A stretch of DNA of 64,000 bases from Chloroherpetonaceae bacterium (GTDB taxonomy: Bacteria > Bacteroidota > Chlorobiia > Chlorobiales > Chloroherpetonaceae): the NCBI GenBank assembly GCA_028277445.1, contig JANQGG010000009.1:1-64000 (forward strand). The letters run 5' to 3'. Of the stretch, positions 8,061-15,800 are shown piece by piece. The position numbers and the translations under genes were made by a program. The notes beneath the pieces were generated by a model. That model was not told where the DNA came from and searched no databases. It saw only the letters and a program-made list of their open reading frames with translations. Every line of letters begins with the position of its first letter. Within the stretch, counting starts at the first letter, position 1.

Positions 8061-9548
8061 TTAATTGAAATAAAAGTAAAAAGCAGTCCAATGAAACGAG
8101 CCGCCTGTTGTGGTTTCAACCGTTTTTTGAGGCGTTTGACCGGATGGTGGCGTTCCTTTGGGTCGGTTTGTTTTCTGGATATCCAAAGGGATAAATTGTG
8201 TGAATTGGTAGCTGAGATCGAGGTGTTTGAAAATCGGAATCGTCGTTTTTAGAGAGAGCTGGATCGCCGTTATTTTTTCATAATTTAGGGAGTGATTTTG
8301 CAGGTCTGTAATGCCAAATGTTAAAAAAAGTGGTCGCCAGGTTTGCGCTGATACCCTTGGGGTGATATCAAAATATTCGATGGTTGGTTTAATCAAAACA
8401 CGGTTCGAATAAGCATAACTGAATAAAACATGTTGAATTTCCAGTTCTGATACTGATTCCCCGAAATGCCGTACTCCCAATAGATCAACCGTTGAAGATG
8501 AAAATGGCCATGTTTCCACCCGTAATTTACCTTCAAAATCGTAATGGTCGTAACGGTAGCTTAACCAAAAACCATGATCATGGAAAGTTTGATAAATCCC
8601 TACCTTAAAGGCACTGGACTTTATATTTAGCCGGATTAACTTTCCAAACTTGGTGTTTTGATAAAACAAATCGGCATTAGAAAACAATGATGTCTTAGCC
8701 AGACCAACATCAATGGCCGTTGACTTGATTTTAAAATTAAGCCCATAATAGTGAGTAAAATGCCATCCAAATGGGATCATGTCATAATCGGATGTGATAG
8801 ACTTTAATTGGCTCTCAACAAATGCAGATGATTCATAGGCATAAACGGCGCTTATAAAGTCGCTGATGCCTGTGGAAATTCGGATGTATTCTGAAAGCAG
8901 ATCAAAATCCAAAGGGATTTTAACCTGGTCATCATTAGTTTGTAGAAGGAGATTTTGGTGACTGCCACTAAGCTTCTGAGAAAAAAGTACCGTTGTCTTG
9001 AATGGAAGCGTGAGTTGCAAAGGTAGATTGTAATACAGACCGTTGTCATTTTGGGTATAATGGCTGATTAAAGCCAGGCCGGTTTTTACATGGCTTGAAA
9101 TAGTTCCATTGGCCACAAAAAGGTTTTGTTTAAACTCCCGATTAAACTCACTATACCTGATTTCGGATTCCGGGATTTTAGCTGACGCGTTAAATGACAT
9201 GTTTCGGTGCCCGGCGCCCAAAGATGAAATAATGCCGAGGTGTTTTGTGGGCGCTAAAAAAGCTAACTCATAATTAAACACTTCGCCCTTTAGCTTAAAA
9301 CCTTTGTTATTTTTTGACGTGATAACATCCCAATAACTAAATTGCGATGAAAATATTGAGCTATCGGGGTCAGATGTGTTAAGAGGATGTTGAGATAAAC
9401 GATAAAACAATGAAGGTTGATGATCCCACAAATGGATATGATCATCAACGTTGGGTAAAAACTGCCTCAGTCCTTGTCCAAAGCAAGCGTGGTTATAAAA
9501 AAATGCCCACAAAATTAAAGATAAAATTGTGGTAAGTGATTTTAACAT
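8061..9548 (-). CDS. Unknown secreted protein, probable outer-membrane beta-barrel
   Basis: 495 residues, not assigned to a named family. A signal peptide is clear (hydrophobic residues 4-22, cleavage near 'CFGQG'). The rest is rich in alternating hydrophobic/polar stretches with many Tyr, Phe, Ser and His, and ends in 'WTAFYFYFN', an aromatic final residue pattern as in outer-membrane barrels. The tail around residues 460-485 holds a Pro/Gly/Thr-rich loop. These features suggest a barrel of the transporter or porin kind, but nothing identifies the cargo. A terminator separates it from the lipoprotein gene upstream, so it may have its own promoter in a short space or depend on read-through. 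Confidence 0.65.
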   Translation of the reverse strand: MLKSLTTILSLILWAFFYNHACFGQGLRQFLPNVDDHIHLWDHQPSLFYRLSQHPLNTSDPDSSIFSSQFSYWDVITSKNNKGFKLKGEVFNYELAFLAPTKHLGIISSLGAGHRNMSFNASAKIPESEIRYSEFNREFKQNLFVANGTISSHVKTGLALISHYTQNDNGLYYNLPLQLTLPFKTTVLFSQKLSGSHQNLLLQTNDDQVKIPLDFDLLSEYIRISTGISDFISAVYAYESSAFVESQLKSITSDYDMIPFGWHFTHYYGLNFKIKSTAIDVGLAKTSLFSNADLFYQNTKFGKLIRLNIKSSAFKVGIYQTFHDHGFWLSYRYDHYDFEGKLRVETWPFSSSTVDLLGVRHFGESVSELEIQHVLFSYAYSNRVLIKPTIEYFDITPRVSAQTWRPLFLTFGITDLQNHSLNYEKITAIQLSLKTTIPIFKHLDLSYQFTQFIPLDIQKTNRPKGTPPSGQTPQKTVETTTGGSFHWTAFYFYFN

Positions 9549-9552
9549 AGAT

Positions 9553-9578
9553 AAAAAAAGCCGGCAAAGCCGGCTTTA
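9553..9578 (-). terminator. Rho-independent terminator after lipoprotein gene
   Basis: Perfect 9-bp stem AAAGCCGGC/GCCGGCTTT (9557-9565 and 9569-9577) with a 3-nt loop, followed on the minus strand by a run of T residues. It lies 31 nt after the stop of the gene ending at 9609. Confidence 0.9.
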
Positions 9579-9608
9579 TAGTTGAGCTTAAAAATGTTCA
9601 TCAATTAA

Positions 9609-11243
9609 TCACTCGGTAGCAGTAATGGGAGGTGATACAGATTCAGAAAATCCCAAATCACTAGCAGTTATATTAAATGTTTGTTTGAACTGGGCATCTG
9701 TCATTCCCGGGAACAACCCATTAAACGTTGGATCGGGTAGTATCCAGTTATCAAAGCTGGTGGCAACCCATGTAATTACCGGTACATAATATTCCGTTTG
9801 AATATTGTATTCATAACTAAGAGTCGCAAAAATGTTTGTTGATCCTTTAGGATAACCCGACCAATATAAACTCATATACAAATAGTCATAAAAAATCGAA
9901 TTATTAATGAGGCTATCTTTAAGTGCATCGAATTGAGAATCAAACTCAGGAATAGTTTCACCCCATTGATTAGAAGTGGTTTTTCCATTCGAAATCTGAT
10001 AATACCTGTTATAATATTTAACTGAGCTATCACCGGTAACTGTTGCTGAGACTGACATTGAATTCCAGTAGTACCTTTCCCCGTATTCAATTTCTGCTAG
10101 AACAGTGTAAGCCGGAACCATAGCTTTAAAGTTTGGTATCGGCGTATCAAAATAACTGGCAAAATTCACATCCAGATTTTCCAGGGAGTTATCGCCATTA
10201 AAATCTGCCTTGATGGTTTTAACGGTGCCATTTAAAGCCTCTTTAAACTCGGTAATGCCATCTTTAACCTCTTGCGGTACGCCTGAGCCAACTTTAATAA
10301 CATCATCATCCTGATTGTCTGTTTCAGCTTCAACGAATGCTATGGCATTTTCAAGGTTTGTAGCAGCAGCAAGGAGAGCGGTTTTGGCTGAGCTCATATG
10401 CGAAGCGCCATCAGAATTTAATGCCAAAAAGTCTGAATCTTGCTTCAACGCATTAACCATGCCTGTACTATCGTAAGTAGCGATATTAAAATTATAGGCT
10501 ACGGAGAGATGAAGCCATGATTTTAAAATGTTTAAGACAGATTTAAGCGCATAGATTTCAGTGAAGTCAATTTCAATATCATCTTCGTTAACATCCCCTT
10601 GCATTTTACCGCTAACCATAAAGATGTAGCTTGTATTTGTAATTCGCTCTAGCCGGCTAATGGAGTAATTAACGGCTGGTAAAGCAACTGTTTTTAAAAT
10701 ATTTTGAATGTCGCCAATTTGAGGAACGTTACTGGAAGCGGTTAACTTAAACATGCCCATCGACATAGCCAGTGGAGCTTCAATAGACATTTGTTGATTT
10801 GATAAGCTGGTTGGGAAACCGGTTGACGAAACGCTAAAAATGTCTAACGTATTGCTCGGAGAAAAGATTTTCGCCGTATCTAAAAAAGCTCCCCAGGTTT
10901 CAAACGCATTAATAAAGGATTGATTTTGAGTGAGGTTTAAAAGTTCAGTCAGGGCAGCGCCAAAATTGGCATCATCATTATTCGGATCAAACTGCAGCGC
11001 TTGCTTATATAATGAATTTGGCGAGGAGAGATCAATATCGCTTGGTTGTTCAATATTACCTAATTCCGATTCAATCAAATCAAAAAGTTTTGCTTCAAGC
11101 TCTTGATTGGCGCTATCAACAAGGGATTTTGATTTTTCCGGATCGAAATCCTCATCCACAGTATTATCATCATCGCAAGCTGATAGAGAAAGTATAAACC
11201 CAACGACGAAAAGCAGCCCTAGAAATTGTTTGTAGACCTTCAT
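9609..11243 (-). CDS. Large lipoprotein of unknown function
   Basis: About 544 residues from ATG at 11243. The start is fixed by an excellent Shine-Dalgarno AAGGAGGT (11252-11259 on the plus strand as its complement) nine bases ahead; the in-frame TTG at 11249 is too close to it. Signal and lipobox are 'ILSLSACDDD', giving a lipidated Cys followed by acidic residues. The next ~120 residues are helical and look like a TPR-like stretch ('SLYKQALQFDPNNDDANFGAAL'). The C-terminal third contains aromatic, Tyr/Trp-rich segments. The overall pattern resembles secreted TPR-like lipoproteins of Bacteroidota/Chlorobiota but I recognise no family. It is transcribed divergently from hisC. Confidence 0.7.
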   Translation of the reverse strand: MKVYKQFLGLLFVVGFILSLSACDDDNTVDEDFDPEKSKSLVDSANQELEAKLFDLIESELGNIEQPSDIDLSSPNSLYKQALQFDPNNDDANFGAALTELLNLTQNQSFINAFETWGAFLDTAKIFSPSNTLDIFSVSSTGFPTSLSNQQMSIEAPLAMSMGMFKLTASSNVPQIGDIQNILKTVALPAVNYSISRLERITNTSYIFMVSGKMQGDVNEDDIEIDFTEIYALKSVLNILKSWLHLSVAYNFNIATYDSTGMVNALKQDSDFLALNSDGASHMSSAKTALLAAATNLENAIAFVEAETDNQDDDVIKVGSGVPQEVKDGITEFKEALNGTVKTIKADFNGDNSLENLDVNFASYFDTPIPNFKAMVPAYTVLAEIEYGERYYWNSMSVSATVTGDSSVKYYNRYYQISNGKTTSNQWGETIPEFDSQFDALKDSLINNSIFYDYLYMSLYWSGYPKGSTNIFATLSYEYNIQTEYYVPVITWVATSFDNWILPDPTFNGLFPGMTDAQFKQTFNITASDLGFSESVSPPITATE

Positions 11244-11384
11244 TATCAATGACCTCCTTGAATTGTATGGATTACAAGTACTTGATTAACTGAAATTGTT
11301 TAATGAATTTTAAATTATGAATAAGAAATGTTATTTCATAGCTAATTTCATCATTGCAATTTTAAAAAGTAGTTAAAATCGAAT
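11244..11384. promoter_or_regulatory. Divergent promoter region (lipoprotein / hisC)
   Basis: 141 bp of AT-rich sequence between divergent starts. It contains the strong ribosome-binding site of the minus-strand lipoprotein gene (complement of AAGGAGGT at 11252-11259). I see no convincing Shine-Dalgarno before the hisC ATG at 11385 and no clear operator. Confidence 0.5.
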
Positions 11385-12458
11385 ATGGATAAAGATTCCG
11401 TTTTAAATTTAATCAACCCAAATGTCCGAGCGCTTGGCGCTTATTCAATTTCAGGGGGACAAAATGCCGAGATCAAACTAAATCAAAATGAAAATCCACA
11501 AGATTTACCACAATCATTAAAACAAGCGATATTAAACGATTTTTTAAGCCAGCAATGGAATCGTTATCCCGATATTTTCCCTCAAAACGGTGCAGCCCGG
11601 TTTGCTGATTTCATTGGTCTTCCATCCGAGTATGTCCTTATGGGCAATGGCTCAAATGAATTGCTTTACACAATTTTTATGGCACTGTTGCACCCAAAGG
11701 CATCTATTTTGATTCCAACGCCATCGTTTTCATTGTATGGAAAAATCACACAAGTATTAGGCGCTGAAATTCACCCGGTTGCAATGAATAATGATCTAAG
11801 TTTTAATACATCCGCAATTATTGATGAAGCATTGGAGAAAAAACCACAATTAATTGCCATTTCAACGCCAAATAATCCGACAAGCAAATCCATTAGTATT
11901 GAGGAGATTGAGGAAATCGCTCAAAAAGCGCCCTCTGTCGTGTTAATTGATGAAGCCTACATTGAATTTTCCAAGCAAAAATCAGCCATCGAGCTAATTG
12001 ATCACTATCCGAATGTTATCGTGTTAAGAACGTTTTCAAAAGCATTTTCACTTGCCGGACTCAGGATCGGGTTTGCAATGACAAATCCTGCGTTAATTCA
12101 TGAGATCGTAAAACCAAAAATTCCGTTTGCCTCAAGCCATCTTGCTGAAACCGCGCTGAAGCATGTGCTTAAGAATTATTCAGTAATTGAAGAGGGGATT
12201 AAAACCATTTTGAATGAACGTGAAAGAGTTTCAGGGGCTCTTGAAAAGATTCAATCCATCAACTTATTTGAAAGCGACGCCAATTTTTTAATTGCCCGAT
12301 TTCCCGATGCGCAAAAAGTCTTTAATTCATTAAAGAATGAAGGGATTTTAGTGAGAAATGTTTCCGATTACCCGTTAATGGAAAACTGTTTGCGCATTAA
12401 TATCGGGAGTTATGAAGAAAATCAGGCCTTAATTCATGTCTTGAATCAACTGGTGTAA
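11385..12458 (+). CDS. hisC: Histidinol-phosphate aminotransferase
   Basis: 357 residues, class-II/I-fold PLP aminotransferase. It converts imidazole-acetol phosphate and glutamate to histidinol phosphate in histidine synthesis. Seen: 'IKLNQNENPQ' at the start, 'NGSNELLY', 'ISTPNNPTSK', 'VLIDEAYIEF' and the PLP-lysine motif 'TFSKAFSLAGLRIGF' with Lys219, then 'LRINIG' near the end. The motif set fits HisC; related phenylalanine/tyrosine aminotransferases are similar. No other his gene is nearby. It is followed by a spoU-type gene overlapping by 1 nt (TAATG), so the two are translationally coupled. Confidence 0.93.
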   Translation: MDKDSVLNLINPNVRALGAYSISGGQNAEIKLNQNENPQDLPQSLKQAILNDFLSQQWNRYPDIFPQNGAARFADFIGLPSEYVLMGNGSNELLYTIFMALLHPKASILIPTPSFSLYGKITQVLGAEIHPVAMNNDLSFNTSAIIDEALEKKPQLIAISTPNNPTSKSISIEEIEEIAQKAPSVVLIDEAYIEFSKQKSAIELIDHYPNVIVLRTFSKAFSLAGLRIGFAMTNPALIHEIVKPKIPFASSHLAETALKHVLKNYSVIEEGIKTILNERERVSGALEKIQSINLFESDANFLIARFPDAQKVFNSLKNEGILVRNVSDYPLMENCLRINIGSYEENQALIHVLNQLV

Positions 12459-13015
12459 TGATGAAACAATTGACTGGGCAAGAAATGCAAAGGCTTGGTG
12501 CGGAAAGTTTTCGTGCAGCCAAAAAACACCCGATTGTAATTTTATTGCATAACATTAGAAGTATGTGGAATGTTGGCTCAATTTTTCGCACATGTGATGC
12601 GGCGTTAATTGAAAAACTTATTATCACAGGTTACACCGCCACACCACCGCGAACGCAGATTGATAAAGTGGCCTTAGGCGCTACGGAAACGGTGAATTGG
12701 GAATATATATCCGATCCTTTGAACGCCATTCAAACCTTGAAATCTGACGGTTATCAAATTTGCGGTCTTGAAATAACAGATTGTTCAAAACCCCATTACG
12801 ACAGTTCAAATTACATATTTCCAACATGTTTGATATTAGGAAATGAAGTGACCGGAATTGATAATGAAGTATTAAGTGCTTGCGATTTAAGTGTGGAAAT
12901 CCCACAATTCGGAACGAAACACTCCTTAAATGTGGCTGTTTCGGCAGGTATTGCAGTTTTTGAACTGGTAAAAATTTACAGACAATCGGTTTTATCTAAA
13001 ACCGATAGGAATTAG
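12458..13015 (+). CDS. SpoU/TrmH-family RNA 2'-O-methyltransferase
   Basis: 185 residues. SPOUT-fold methyltransferase: motif 1 'LLHNIRSMWNVGSIFRTCDA', motif 2 'LILGNEVTGIDNEVL', motif 3 'EIPQFGTKHSLNVAVSAGIAVFEL'. The Asn and Arg of motif 1 and the trefoil-knot Gly-Asn-Glu are all present. These enzymes methylate the 2'-OH of tRNA (position 18 or 34) or rRNA; there is no N-terminal RNA-binding extension as in RlmB, and the specific target is not clear. Two ATGs (12458 and 12461) are possible starts. Overlaps the hisC stop by one base. Confidence 0.88.
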   Translation: MMKQLTGQEMQRLGAESFRAAKKHPIVILLHNIRSMWNVGSIFRTCDAALIEKLIITGYTATPPRTQIDKVALGATETVNWEYISDPLNAIQTLKSDGYQICGLEITDCSKPHYDSSNYIFPTCLILGNEVTGIDNEVLSACDLSVEIPQFGTKHSLNVAVSAGIAVFELVKIYRQSVLSKTDRN

Positions 13016-13232
13016 TGATTTCTTATTGATTTGTTGTTAAAAAAATTATAAAAAACTTATGAAAAGAAATCTTCAAAGAATGGCGAAAATTCTAATTTTT
13101 AGATACATGAAATTATTCACAATAAGGCATTAATTAGAATTATGTTTATCTTATAAGGTATTATAAAATAAATACTTATCGTATTATTAGGATTGTTTGC
13201 AAAGAACTCTGATCCTTTTGGCATGTTAGTTG

Positions 13233-13266
13233 ATATTAATTATGTGAGAAGTTACATAATTAATAT
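13233..13266 (+). promoter_or_regulatory. 13-bp perfect inverted repeat in 5' leader of secreted-protein gene
   Basis: ATATTAATTATGT (13233-13245) is the exact reverse complement of ACATAATTAATAT (13254-13266), spaced by 8 nt. It ends 2 nt before the Shine-Dalgarno GGAGG (13269-13273) and 11 nt before the ATG at 13278. It could act as an operator or, if transcribed, as an RNA stem that controls access to the ribosome-binding site. Confidence 0.6.
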
Positions 13267-13277
13267 TCGGAGGCATA

Positions 13278-13691
13278 ATGAAAAAGATTTTTGTTTTAAT
13301 GGCATTATTGTTAGGCGCTTCATATAATGCAGGTTTTGCGCAGCAAATTTATCAGGATTCGCATCATCATATTTTGTTTTATGAAGACAAGGATTTGAAA
13401 AATATTCATGAGCAACTTTTAGAACGTCAGATGGCATATAAGCATAAAGCCGGCGAAATAAAAAAGAAGCTCAATCAAATATTGGATAAAATGAGAACCT
13501 ATCATGATTATCATTCCGGTGTTGTAGTAGAGAAAATGCCTAACAATGACCTTGTAGAGACCTATAAAGTGTTAAAAGCAGAAAATGATTTTGTACAACA
13601 AAAATTATCACATGTTCAAATAAAAATTCTTCAGTTGCAAGAGTCATTTGATTTGGATCACAAACTTTTAGTAAATAATTCCCGTTATTAG
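13278..13691 (+). CDS. Small secreted coiled-coil protein, unknown
   Basis: 137 residues. Signal peptide MKKIFVLMALLLGASYNAGFAQ with cleavage after 'AGFA-Q'. The mature part is almost all helix with heptad-like hydrophobic spacing (about residues 45-130), so a periplasmic or secreted coiled coil is likely. Early residues are His-rich ('DSHHHILFYED'), which might bind metal. No family is recognised. ATG at 13278 has a good Shine-Dalgarno (GGAGG, 13269-13273) directly after a 13-bp inverted repeat. 169 bp separate it from the next secreted-protein gene. Confidence 0.75.
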   Translation: MKKIFVLMALLLGASYNAGFAQQIYQDSHHHILFYEDKDLKNIHEQLLERQMAYKHKAGEIKKKLNQILDKMRTYHDYHSGVVVEKMPNNDLVETYKVLKAENDFVQQKLSHVQIKILQLQESFDLDHKLLVNNSRY

Positions 13692-13860
13692 TAGTTGGTT
13701 GACTTTGATGTTTATATCACTTAAATTTGCAGACAATTGTTAAATATTTCAGTTTTCTCTTGTTTTATAAATGTATTGACCCTATTATCCGCTAGACACA
13801 ATTGAAACGATTGTTTTTTGTATTTTACAAAAAATAAATATTTAAATCGGAGAGAAAGAA

Positions 13861-14214
13861 ATGAAAAAGTTTACCCTACTATTATGCATAATGATGTTTC
13901 CGATTGTCCTTTTTGCTGAAGGGCGAATTCTCGGACGTGTCACAAATCAGAATGATTTACCAGTGTCGGATATTACGGTGCGCGTAAAACAGGGACAATC
14001 ATTCTGGAAGGGATGTAAAACCAACAGTGCAGGATTTTTTGTTATTGATGAAGTGCCTGCTGGTAAATATGATGTTGCGGCCTACAAAAAAGGTGATATC
14101 AGAGCTTGGTATGGTAGTGTTGAAGTAATGGATGGCGGCGTTGTAAGATTCAACATTGAAGTAAAATCACTTAATACAACAAAACCGTCTGTAGCCAATC
14201 AGGAAAACCAATAA
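13861..14214 (+). CDS. Small secreted protein with carboxypeptidase-regulatory-like domain
   Basis: 117 residues. A signal peptide (residues 1-20, ending 'LFAEG') precedes one Ig-like beta-sandwich of the carboxypeptidase regulatory type: 'RILGRVTNQNDLPVSDITV', 'TNSAGFFVIDEVPAGKYDV' and 'VVRFNIEV' follow the usual strand pattern. Such domains act as extracellular or periplasmic scaffolds. The protein is only this domain. ATG has a Shine-Dalgarno-like GGAGAG about 8 nt ahead. A strong terminator lies 24 nt after the stop. Confidence 0.8.
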   Translation: MKKFTLLLCIMMFPIVLFAEGRILGRVTNQNDLPVSDITVRVKQGQSFWKGCKTNSAGFFVIDEVPAGKYDVAAYKKGDIRAWYGSVEVMDGGVVRFNIEVKSLNTTKPSVANQENQ

Positions 14215-14237
14215 ATATGTAGTTACTTGCATTTTAG

Positions 14238-14265
14238 AAAAAGGCTCCGATTGAGCCTTTTTTTA
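14238..14265. terminator. Bidirectional rho-independent terminator
   Basis: 10-bp stem AAAAAGGCTC/GAGCCTTTTT (14238-14247 and 14253-14262) with a 5-nt loop and a T tract on the plus strand and A tract before it. It serves the secreted-protein gene (plus) and the convergent PAS gene, whose TAA stop (14263-14265) lies in the T tract. Confidence 0.9.
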
Positions 14266-14679
14266 TTGCTCGCATGGATGAATGCGTTTATACTCAGTAA
14301 TATCTACGACAGTTGTAATCTTATATTTTTCCCCGTTGTCATCAATTATAAGTTTAGGCGTACTATATACATCAACAAAAGATCCATCAGGTCGTTCGAT
14401 ATGCCAATCATCATGAATTTCCGGTACTGTGCCGTTCATAAAGGCTTGATGAATATCGTTTGCTAATTCACGATGTTCATGTGGTATTAAAGTTGTGAAA
14501 TGTTGGTTGATAATTTCAGGAAGGCTTTTCCCATAAATTTTACAAAAAAATTGATTTGCTGCTAGAAAATAACCCTCTTGATTGGTGACGCTCATGCCTA
14601 CGTTTATTGAATCAAAAATCTGTTTGTAGAAGCATTCATTATCAATAAAAGAAGAGACTTGTTTTTGAGAAGATGCCAT
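14263..14679 (-). CDS. Single-domain PAS sensor protein
   Basis: 138 residues: one PAS/PAC fold and nothing else. Seen: 'IFDSINVGMSVTNQEGYFLA', 'FFCKIYGKSLPEIINQHFTTL' and the PAC part 'ERPDGSFVDVY', 'KITTVVDITEYKRI'. There is no histidine kinase, GGDEF or transcription-factor output domain, so it must signal through a partner or act as a ligand-binding adapter. No signal peptide. It has 390 bp of upstream space and shares a terminator with the gene on the other strand. Confidence 0.85.
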   Translation of the reverse strand: MASSQKQVSSFIDNECFYKQIFDSINVGMSVTNQEGYFLAANQFFCKIYGKSLPEIINQHFTTLIPHEHRELANDIHQAFMNGTVPEIHDDWHIERPDGSFVDVYSTPKLIIDDNGEKYKITTVVDITEYKRIHPCEQ

Positions 14680-14935
14680 AGGTGCTTCTGTTTAAGTTAG
14701 TGTTAGCTATACTTTGAAATACCTCACAAAAAGCACACCAAAAATTCTACAAAACGATTTTAGAATTAATTTATTTTGCTATGAGTTATAACATGAACTA
14801 TTATATGGAAGAGATTTTAATTATTGGTGAGATTTTTTTTGGGAAAAGCCCAGATTTTAGACGAATCCATAAAAAAATGATAAAATAAAGTCGTTTTCTT
14901 AAACTTTTATTAATACAGGTTCGTTTATAAAATTG

Positions 14936-15018
14936 CCTTACAGTTTATGGTTTCTGTAAGGTTTTCATAGAGCACCTCCTTAAAGGCTGTCGAGCTTGTC
15001 TTGGCAGCCTTTTTATTT
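14936..15018 (+). ncRNA. Candidate small RNA with anti-Shine-Dalgarno segment
   Basis: On the plus strand: hairpin CCTTACAG/CTGTAAGG (14936-14943 and 14954-14961, 10-nt loop), then single-stranded CACCTCCTT (14973-14981), identical to the anti-Shine-Dalgarno tail of 16S rRNA, then a terminator stem AAAGGCTG/CAGCCTTT (14982-14989 and 15005-15012) followed by TTATTT. No plus-strand gene lies just upstream, so the terminator suggests an independent short transcript. The promoter is not clear; a TATAAA-like element lies near 14926. On the minus strand the same DNA reads as a strong ribosome-binding site plus seven codons. Confidence 0.45.
14945..14981 (-). other. Possible seven-codon leader ORF (MKTLQKP) with perfect SD
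   Basis: On the minus strand AAGGAGGTG (complement of 14973-14981) lies six nt ahead of ATG at 14968, and the frame reads MKTLQKP then TAA (14945-14947). The coding part overlaps the CCTTACAG/CTGTAAGG hairpin. It is an alternative to the plus-strand sRNA reading; the nearest minus-strand gene (PAS) starts 266 nt downstream. Confidence 0.3.
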
Positions 15019-15069
15019 ACATAAAGTAACTGGAATTACGATATGTAATTTGGAGTGCAACTGTTTTTA

Positions 15070-15645
15070 TTAAGGCGACGTAATTTTTCTATTGAAATCA
15101 GCCATTGCTTTTTGCAAGCCATTTTTTATAAAGGATTCGACGCTTTTGGCGGCATATTCAATCAATTCTTCGGTTACCGGTTTTTCATCCTGTGAGAATT
15201 TCCCTAAGACAAAACCAGATGCATTTGTTTTCAGAGATTCATTTCCAATACCAAGCCTTAATCGGGCAAAATCTGATCGTCCCAGTAGTTGAATGATATT
15301 TTTTAATCCATTTTGCCCGCCATCTGAGCCACCTGGACGAAAACGTAGCGTGCCTAAAGGTAAATTAAAATCATCACAAATAATTAGAATATCAGAAACC
15401 GAAATTTTATAAAAAGCCATGGCATGCTGTACGGCTTTTCCAGATAAATTCATGTATGTTTGAGGTTTTATTAATAAGGTATCCTCATCATGAATTGGTG
15501 TTTTTATCATTTCATAAGGGCCTTTACCACCTCGAAATTGCTGATTATGTTTTTCGGCCAGCAAATCCAGAACCTCAAATCCGATATTATGACGGGTATG
15601 TCGATATTTCTCTCCAGGATTTCCCAGGCCAACGATTAGTTTCAA
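15070..15645 (-). CDS. pth: Peptidyl-tRNA hydrolase
   Basis: 191 residues, normal length. Pth releases tRNA from peptidyl-tRNA that dropped off ribosomes. The signature MKLIVGLGNPGEKYRHTRHNIGF at the start includes the conserved Asn9 and the catalytic His19-20 region; 'KPQTYMNLSGKAV' and 'ICDDFNLPLGTLRFRPGGSDGGQNGLKNI' complete the active site. Cytoplasmic, essential in most bacteria. Its stop lies 55 nt before the structured intergenic element. Confidence 0.97.
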   Translation of the reverse strand: MKLIVGLGNPGEKYRHTRHNIGFEVLDLLAEKHNQQFRGGKGPYEMIKTPIHDEDTLLIKPQTYMNLSGKAVQHAMAFYKISVSDILIICDDFNLPLGTLRFRPGGSDGGQNGLKNIIQLLGRSDFARLRLGIGNESLKTNASGFVLGKFSQDEKPVTEELIEYAAKSVESFIKNGLQKAMADFNRKITSP

Positions 15646-15765
15646 AACAAATGGCTATTTATTGGTTAAAATTCGGAGCAAAATGCATGAATTGCGATGC
15701 AAATCTAAAGAAATGAAAAGTGATTATCAAAAGGAAGAAGATCAAAATCGGATGAGGGAAAAAGT

Positions 15766-15790
15766 AGAGGAACGCGTTTGCGTTCCTCCT
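15766..15790 (-). terminator. Rho-independent terminator after hppA
   Basis: 9-bp perfect stem GAGGAACGC/GCGTTCCTC (15767-15775 and 15780-15788) with a 4-nt loop. On the minus strand 'TACTTTTT' follows. It lies 13 nt after the hppA stop. Confidence 0.85.
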
Positions 15791-15800
15791 TCTTTAAAAA

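Larger units (their letters stand above)
14680..15069. other. 390-bp intergenic region with RNA-structure elements
   Basis: The left two thirds (14680-14930) are AT-rich with no repeat or reading frame I can support and should hold the PAS promoter (minus). The right part holds two perfect hairpins and an anti-Shine-Dalgarno-like segment, described separately. Confidence 0.5.

Noticed and set aside
14926-14931. TATAAA as -10 box of the candidate sRNA
   Set aside because: No matching -35 element at a suitable distance; common by chance in this AT-rich DNA, so not listed as a promoter.
15456-15716. Plus-strand reading frame over pth
   Set aside because: It is antisense to the conserved pth gene and has no recognisable protein features.
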